64,000 nt of DNA from Buddleja alternifolia (taxonomy: Eukaryota > Streptophyta > Magnoliopsida > Lamiales > Scrophulariaceae). The DNA lies in the NCBI GenBank assembly GCA_019426215.1, contig CM033397.1, forward strand, positions 30,320,480 to 30,384,479, written 5' to 3'. The translations under genes were made by a program, and so were the position numbers. Of the stretch, positions 57,973-64,000 are shown piece by piece; position 1 is the stretch's first letter, and each line of letters starts with the position of its first letter. The notes below the pieces were generated by a model. The model searched no databases. It was not told the DNA's origin and worked only from the letters and a program-made list of their open reading frames with translations.

Positions 57973-58523
57973 TGATGTGGGTTGAAATTGGTCTTTGAGC
58001 CAAGCTGGTTAATCCAATACTTTTTGGGCCTAAGCCTAATGGCATCATGGACTCGGATCCTTCTAGAAGACATTATATTCAAATCCGTCCAGCTGGAGGT
58101 TCACCCGACCCTGATCTACACAGGTGGAGCACACTATAAAAGGCAAGCCTGGGAGCAAGATCAGACAAGAATCAATTAGGAGATATACTTTCCATATACG
58201 GACCTGCAGAGATCATGCCAGCAGACTCACCAATTATACCATAAAAGACATAGCCCAAGATTGAAGGATCATGATTTATTCTACTTTACAATGTATATTT
58301 AGGATAGTTGACTTACATTTTTTTCCTACCCCATCACAAACTTGTATATATATCAACTCCAACCATTAATGAAAGGATCGAACTCTTTTACACCGTGGAC
58401 GTAGTTCACATTTCGACCGAACCACGTATATCTTTGTCTATTTTTACTATTATTTCGTGTTTTATACTATATTCTTATATAATATATCGCATATGATCAT
58501 TGGTGTGCTTCCTACACACATCA
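57973..58523 (+). mobile_element. Gypsy B 5' LTR, plus-strand copy
   Basis: The LTR starts TGATGTGGGTTGAAATTGG and ends TACACACATCA, 551 bases. A TATA box TATAAAAG is at 58135-58142. The PBS ATTGGCGCCGTTTGGGGAA follows at 58524-58542. It is the same family as 54130-54682 and a relative of the gypsy A LTR at 14950. Confidence 0.92.
58135..58142 (+). promoter_or_regulatory. TATA box in the gypsy B LTR
   Basis: TATAAAAG lies in the LTR about 390 bases before its end, in a GC-richer context (ACACTATAAAAGGCAAGCC). The minus-strand copy has CTATATAAGGCAAGCC at the same place, so the site is conserved between copies. Confidence 0.6.
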
Positions 58524-58616
58524 ATTGGCGCCGTTTGGGGAAGTTCTGAGCAAAATAAGGCCTGGGGTAATTCTATTTTTTTGTAATTCTTTTTTCTTTC
58601 ACGTTAACAATTTGTG

Positions 58617-60667
58617 ATGGCAGAAGAGGACATGTTGGTAGTGGAAAATCTGATCGAGAATGGTGGAAATGGGAAAAAGACGATGTTGTCCCCATCTGGG
58701 GTCAAACAGGACACACCTACAACACCGACTAACCTGGTGAGGCGACTAGAGGATGACATGCAGAACCCAGGAATGGACAATTTTCCAGGAGAGCAAACAA
58801 GCAGGAAGAAAGCTTCTCCTCAAAGCGTGCTAGACCTGGAGCAATTCATGGAAAGAATAGAAGGTGTCATTGACAAAGTTGTCAACAAGGTAGTAAATTC
58901 TAAACTTGCAGATGTGCTGGATCTGGCACAAACAGAGGATGTGGCATCTCCCCTTCCAACGGGAACACCCAAGGTTGGAAACGTGGATATTGGGGATAAT
59001 GGTAACGCTATCCCCAATGGCAATTCAGGAAAGCGAGTGGAACGACTTGAGTACCTAGAGCAAGACGGAGGAAAGGGAGACAACGTGCCTCCAAAAAAGT
59101 GCTTAGCTCTAGAGGGACGCTACATGCGCCGCCTAGACATGGATGAGGAAAACCTAAAAGGTTGAGCCCCTGACCTAATCTGCTCAAGAAACAGCTGCAC
59201 GAGGACAAGTCATATATCTAGATGCAGCACTCGCATAATGACATGCCTGGAAAGGACTACCTGCAGAAACGTCAAGCACAAGTCCCCAAGCATGACAAGG
59301 ATCTTGAGAATGATGCCAACAGCTACTTTTTGCCTGATCTGGCTGGGTAGACCATGGTATGAAAGAAAAAGCAAAGCCAAGACTTGAAAAAATGGAGGAA
59401 ATATCAAGACGGATGGAAGAGCTGGAATGCAAAGCAACAGGAGTCAGGACCTCAGTAGATTGAGGCATTCCGTTTACGAATTTCATTGCAAATGAGAAAC
59501 TTCCAAGAGATTTCAGGGTCCAGTCCATTTCATTCTACGATGGAACTACGGATCCAGAAGACCATTTATACACTTTTCAAAATTACGCTTTGCTACACAG
59601 GTACTCCGATGCTATCAAATGCAGGGTGTTCTTGTGTACTCTGGACAAATCTGCACAGCAGTGGTTCAACCAACTCCCAATGAGATCCATCGAATCTTTC
59701 TCAAAGTTTAGCTCAAAGTTCTTGGACCAATTCGCCAGCAGTAAACGGCACGAGAAAACTCCCTTCAGTTTATTCAGCATCAAGTAAAGAGAGGATGAGA
59801 CCCTACGTGCATATGTCAAATGTTTCAATGCTGCAACACTGGAGACACCAGTTGCAATATCAGACCTGAAGGCAAGTGCTCTGACGACAGACCTGAAGGA
59901 AGGAGACTTATTCAAATCATTAACCAAGAGACCTGCCCTGAGCTTCGATGAGTTACTCACCAGGGCTAAAAAATATGTTAACCTAGAAGACGCTCACATG
60001 ATGAGGAGAGCTGAACAAAAGAAAGAAAAGTAAGATGATGGCAACAGGAATAGGTCTCATAAAGAAGAAAGATGTGGTCGGGCTCCCAGCTTGACCTATG
60101 TGACATCACCTGCTACAGGTGCGCCCAGATCCAGACGAATATCCATGAGGGGAAATTGGAGCGACCATTTGATGGATGTGGAGGTCAATAATCTAATCCA
60201 ATGGTCCGAAAGTGCGAGCAAGAACCCAAGAACCCCTCCAATGCACTTTTTTGCATATACCATCGCGAGTATGGGCATGATGCAGATGAATGTTCATAGT
60301 TGATTGATGAAATTCAGCATCTAGCCAAAATGGGTTACCTGAAGTAATATGTAATAGATACTTATAATGCAGACAATTCAGCCCCAGCTCGAGAGGGTAA
60401 TACCTGGAGAAGTCGAGGAAGATGATGGCGAGGAGGAAGATGATGGCGAGGTGGAAGAACTGGATCTAGAGGTAGAGGAAACTTTTCTCAATAAATTTAC
60501 AAGGCACCAACTCAAGGGGTAGCACCTATGGAGGTCGACATCAATAATTGAGCAATTATTCATATCATCTCGGGAGGTCTAACAACAGACAAATCAAAGC
60601 GAAACCTAAAGAAACAAGCAAGAGCCATAGAAACACAACCTGCATTCTTCATGAACGTTAATTAGAC
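58617..60667 (+). pseudogene. Gypsy B gag, copy 1
   Basis: Gag starts at ATG 58617 (MAEEDMLVVENLIENGGNGK). The first 182 codons are open to TGA 59163 and include a hydrophilic N-terminal region with VLDLEQFMERIEGVIDKVV. The Retrotrans_gag domain is at 59460-60030 (DGTTDPEDHLYTFQNYALLH, SAQQWFNQLPMRSIESF, KEGDLFKSLTKRPALSF, KKYVNLEDAHMMRRAEQ), with stops at 59338, 59461, 59785 and 60031 and frame changes. The RNA-binding tail follows near 60080-60660 in several frames. It breaks off at about 60667, where antisense copia begins. The second copy at 62565 covers the same protein from residue 160 on. Confidence 0.87.
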
Positions 60668-62557
60668 CCGACCTAGGCAGGAAATATCATCTACGTAAAG
60701 AAGAAAAAAGGTGGTGTTACCACCATTACGATAAATGAACAAGGAAGTGTAGACTTTACTACCAAGGAAACCAATAGAAGAAATAAAGGTGGCGAATCGT
60801 TGATGCCAAGCTCGAGGTGCCTGTTTGAGACCGTATAGTGATTTCTTAAGGAGGCAGACGTGATCAGGAAGAGAAGGGTTGATGAACCCAGGGGGTTGTT
60901 TCATATATACAGTTTCGTGTAAGTGACCATGGAAAAATGTATTTTTGAAATCTAGCTGATGGATAGGCCAGGATCGAGAGAGAGAAAGACTGAGAACCGT
61001 GCGGATAGTGGCAGGATTAATGACAGGACTAAAGGTATCCTCATAATCGAGGCCGGGTTGTTGAGTGTAGCCTTGGGTAACCAGGCGTGCTTTATAGCGT
61101 TCGAGAGAACCATCGGCACGCAATTTATGGTGAAAGATCCATTTCGAGTTGACGATTGTGAGGAGGGTAAGGAACAAGAGACCAAGTATCATTAGTAGAG
61201 AGAGCTGAAAGTTCAGCTTCCATGGCTGTTTTCCAATTTATATCTTGAATTGCGTGAGCAGTCGTACGAGGGAGAGGAGAGAGAGAGAGAGCGGAAGCAT
61301 TGAGATTAAAAATTTACTTTAGTTTAGAAATGCCGGACTTTTGACGAGTAATCATCGGATGAGATGAGACGGACGTAGGGGGAGCATCCGCGCTTGGTGC
61401 GGTAGTCAGATTCATAGTGGGTAAAAGGGAATGTCGAACGAAAAAAGGTGGATCATCAAGAGACAAGAGAAATTCATAGGATGCCGAGTTTGGCACTAAT
61501 TGAGAAGAGAAAGGAAAAACCGATTCGTGGAAGATTACATGACGAGAGATCGTTGGAAGAAAGATCAAGACACCGAAAATCACGATGGTTTGATGGATAC
61601 CCGAGGAAAATGCAGGCGGAAGAACAAGGGGCAAGTTTATGAGGTACAGTAGAGGAGAGATTAGGATAACATAGAAAACCAAAAACCTTGAGGTGATCGT
61701 AGGTGGGAGGTATTTGAAAAAGAGACTCAAAAGGCGTGTGAAACGAAAGAGTTTTGGTTGGAAGAAGATTTAAAATGTGAACCATCATGTGTAAGGATTC
61801 GACCCAAAAAGTAGGTGGGAGATTTGCTTGAAAAAGTAAGGCGCGAAGAATATTGTTTGTGGTTTGGATTATACGCTCGGCTTTGCCGTTTTGTTGCGAC
61901 GTATGTGGACAGGAAAATCTAAAAACAAGACCATGTTTATTAAATAAGTCATGAAAAGGTTTTTGATCAAATTCATGACCATTATCACATTGAAATTGTT
62001 GAATATTTGTTTTGAATTAATTTTTAATATAGCTACGAAAATTAAGAAAAACATTAAAAGTGTTAGATTTTTTACGTAAAGGAAAAACCCAAAAATAGTG
62101 AGAGAAATCATCCAAAATTAATACATAATAGCGATAACCACTAAGACTAGCAATCGAAGATGTCCATAAATCCGAATGTATAATTTGAAAAAGAGCAACA
62201 GAATGAGAATTAGATGAGGAAAACGGAAGTCTATGGTGCATGCCTAATTGACAAGCATGACACAAATTATTTGAAAATTTATTACACGAAATAAAATGCT
62301 TAGAATTTAAAATGGAAAGGATAACAACTCCTGGATGACCGAGGCGTCGGTGCCAAGTGGTGTCGTCGATGGTGATGGAAGCGAGGGCATTGAAAGGGGG
62401 AGAATGACTGTTTGAAGTAGTGAAAGGATAGAGGTCCCCTGAGCTATCACTGCGGAGTAGAAGAGTTCCGGTCTGCAGATCCTTCACAGAGAAACCAAGG
62501 GGGTCAAATTCAACGGAGCAGGAATTTTGTTTTGTAAATTGATGAAAAGGTAATCAT
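60668..62557 (-). pseudogene. Antisense Ty1/copia pol fragment between two gag copies
   Basis: Read on the minus strand, it covers pre-integrase (LQTGTLLLRSDSSGDLYPF, TWHRRLGHPGVVILS, CHACQLGMHHR; 62487-62200), integrase (IIHSDLWTSSIASLSGYRYY, DDFSHYFWVF, then CDNGHEFDQK, SQQNGKAERII; to 61860), a linker and RT ([57 protein letters not shown]). It ends at LLYVDDI at about 60680. It has no LTR, PBS or purine tract. Wording such as [13 protein letters not shown] resembles the Ale/Retrofit type. Stops at 62015 and 61865 and frame changes break it. Confidence 0.87.
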
Positions 62558-62564
62558 GGAAAAG

Positions 62565-64000
62565 GTAATCAGGAATTTCCTCCAAACAAGTACTTAGCGC
62601 CAGCGGGACGCTACATGCGCCGCCTAGACCTGGAAGAGGAAGATCTGGAAGGTTGGGTCCCCCAACCTAATCTCCATAAAGAACAACCACAAGAGGAAAA
62701 GTCACATCTCCAGATGCAGCACTCACGTAATGACAAACCTAGGAGGGATGGCCTCTATAAACGACAAGCACGAGTCCGTACAAGACATGGCGAGGATCTC
62801 GAGGATGATGCTAGTAGTTACGTATCGGCCCGATCTGGATGGGCAAATCAGGGCATGAAAGAGAAGGCAAAGGCACGACTCGAGCAAATGGAGGAAATAG
62901 TAAGACGAATGGAAGACCTGGAGCGTAAGACGATAGGAGGCCGAACCTCGGCAGATCGAGGCATTCCATTTACAGATTTCATTACAAATGAGGAACTCCA
63001 ACGGGATTTCAGGGTCCAATCCATTTCACTTTATGATGGAACCACGGATCCAGAAGACCATCTATATACCTTTCGCAATTATGCTTTGTTACACAGGTAC
63101 TCCGATGCGATCAAATGTAGGGTGTTCTTATGTACCTTAGCTAAATCCGCGCAACAGTGGTTCAACCAACTCCCGGCTAGATCCATTAGATCTTTCTCGG
63201 AGTTTAGCTCGAAGTTTTTACACCAATTCGCCAGCAGCAAGTGGCACGAGAAAACTCCTTTAAGCTTATTCAGCATCAAACAAAGAGATGACGAAACCCT
63301 ACGTGCGTATGTCAAACGTTTCAACAAGGCAGCACTTGAGACGCCAGTGGCAATATCGGACCTGAAGGCAAGTGCATTTACGATGGGCCTGAAGGAGGGT
63401 GACCTATTCAAATCATTGACCAAAAGACCCGCCCTGAGCTTTGATGAGTTACTAACCCGAGCTGAAAAATACGTCAACCTGGAAGACGCCCACATGATGA
63501 GGAGAGGAGAGCAAAAGAAAGAAAAGCAAGACGATGGCAATAAAAATAGATCTTGAAAAGACAAAAAAAGTGAATGGATCCCCAACACAACTAGGGTGGC
63601 ACAGCCCGCTCCGAGTGCGCCCAGATCTAGATGCATACCCATGAGGGGAAATTGGAGCGACCATTTGATGGTGGTGGAGGTCAAAAACCTGATCCAATGG
63701 CCCGAAGGTGCGGATCAGGAACCCAAAAACCCTCCCAGTGCACATTTTTGCAGGTACCACCGCGAATACGTTCATGATACGGATAAATGTCCACAATTGA
63801 TCGATGAAATCCAGCGGTTGGCAAACATGGGTTACTTGAAGGAATATGTGATAGACAACCGCAACACAAGAAATACAACCCCAGCACGAGGGGTCATACT
63901 TGGAGAGGTCGGGGTAGAGGATGGCGAGGTGGGAGGGCCGGACCTGGAGGTAGAGGAAATTTTCCTCAACAAATCAATAAGGCACCCACCCAAGAGGTTG
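62565..64000 (+). pseudogene. Gypsy B gag, copy 2, continuing past the window end
   Basis: The sequence picks up gag at TTTCCTCCAAACAAGTACTT (62577), matching copy 1 at about 59088. It stays open for 313 codons to TGA 63554: LAPAGRYMRRLDLEEEDLEG, DGTTDPEDHLYTFRNYALLH, SAQQWFNQLPARSIRSF, GLKEGDLFKSLTKRPALSF. The C-terminal part continues in another frame with a knuckle-like HFCRYHREYVHDTDKCPQL and a Gly/Arg-rich tail up to the window end. Its frame is better kept than that of copy 1, so it may be the younger one. The element's pol would lie beyond 64000. Confidence 0.88.

Noticed and set aside
1..64000. tRNA, rRNA, organelle insertion or CRISPR
   Set aside because: I looked for cloverleaf-like A/B boxes, rRNA words and organelle genes and saw none that I could support; the tRNA-like words found are retrotransposon primer binding sites.

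Overview
This is a plant nuclear window, almost certainly from a eudicot. The evidence is an intron-split apoplastic GH17 beta-1,3-glucanase, a plant-type glutamate-receptor-like (GLR) gene, GT-AG introns, AT-rich intergenic DNA, and many plant-type transposable elements (Tat-lineage Ty3/gypsy, several Ty1/copia lineages, CACTA, Helitron, Mutator-type MITEs). I cannot name the species. Only two host genes are visible: the GH17 gene (minus strand, 1039-3302, apparently intact) and the GLR gene (plus strand, 49885-52876, probably a pseudogene). Most of the rest is transposon sequence, much of it nested.

Layout. (1) 1-8400: the GH17 gene with a 1.23-kb intron holding a 30-bp minisatellite; a small inverted-repeat element just upstream of its TATA box; two larger foldback elements (3690-4313 and 4821-5553, the second with a perfect 9-bp target duplication); then AT-rich DNA without a gene. 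(2) 8420-9985: a decayed Helitron Rep/helicase, minus strand. (3) 10264-11803: a solo LTR with a perfect ACTAA duplication, same family as the copia element at 40122. (4) 14950-30125: a Tat-lineage gypsy element (LTR, PBS, gag, pol with archaeal-type RNase H) split just after its PBS by a structurally complete 9.4-kb CACTA transposon (15523-24927, TSD AAG). The CACTA carries a one-frame transposase gene and a 12-exon TnpA-like gene ending in a Ulp1-type cysteine protease domain. (5) 30128-39832: an old copia pol split by a minus-strand short-LTR copia (32056-38816, TSD GGGAG), which itself holds a 1.6-kb solo LTR (33524-35132, TSD ATAAG) and a 953-bp MITE (36186-37138, TSD ATTAAATTA). (6) 40122-48573: a long-LTR copia (SIRE-like by layout) with gag, pol and a post-pol ORF, cut off by an NNN assembly gap at 48574-48576. 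(7) 49009-49272 MITE, then the GLR pseudogene. (8) 53640-64000: two divergent partial copies of a second gypsy family, a 175-bp satellite broken by an insertion, a 44-bp minisatellite, and an antisense copia fragment lying between two direct copies of the gypsy gag.

How it works together. Within the CACTA, the terminal CACTA ends, the flanking hairpins built on CAGCGGTT, the transposase and the TnpA/Ulp1 protein would form one transposition module, but both genes now carry in-frame stops, so this copy is probably not self-sufficient. The retroelements are all broken by stops, frameshifts, nested insertions or truncation. The strongest structural calls rest on target-site duplications I could read directly on both sides; family names rest on recognised protein motifs; nothing was searched against a database.
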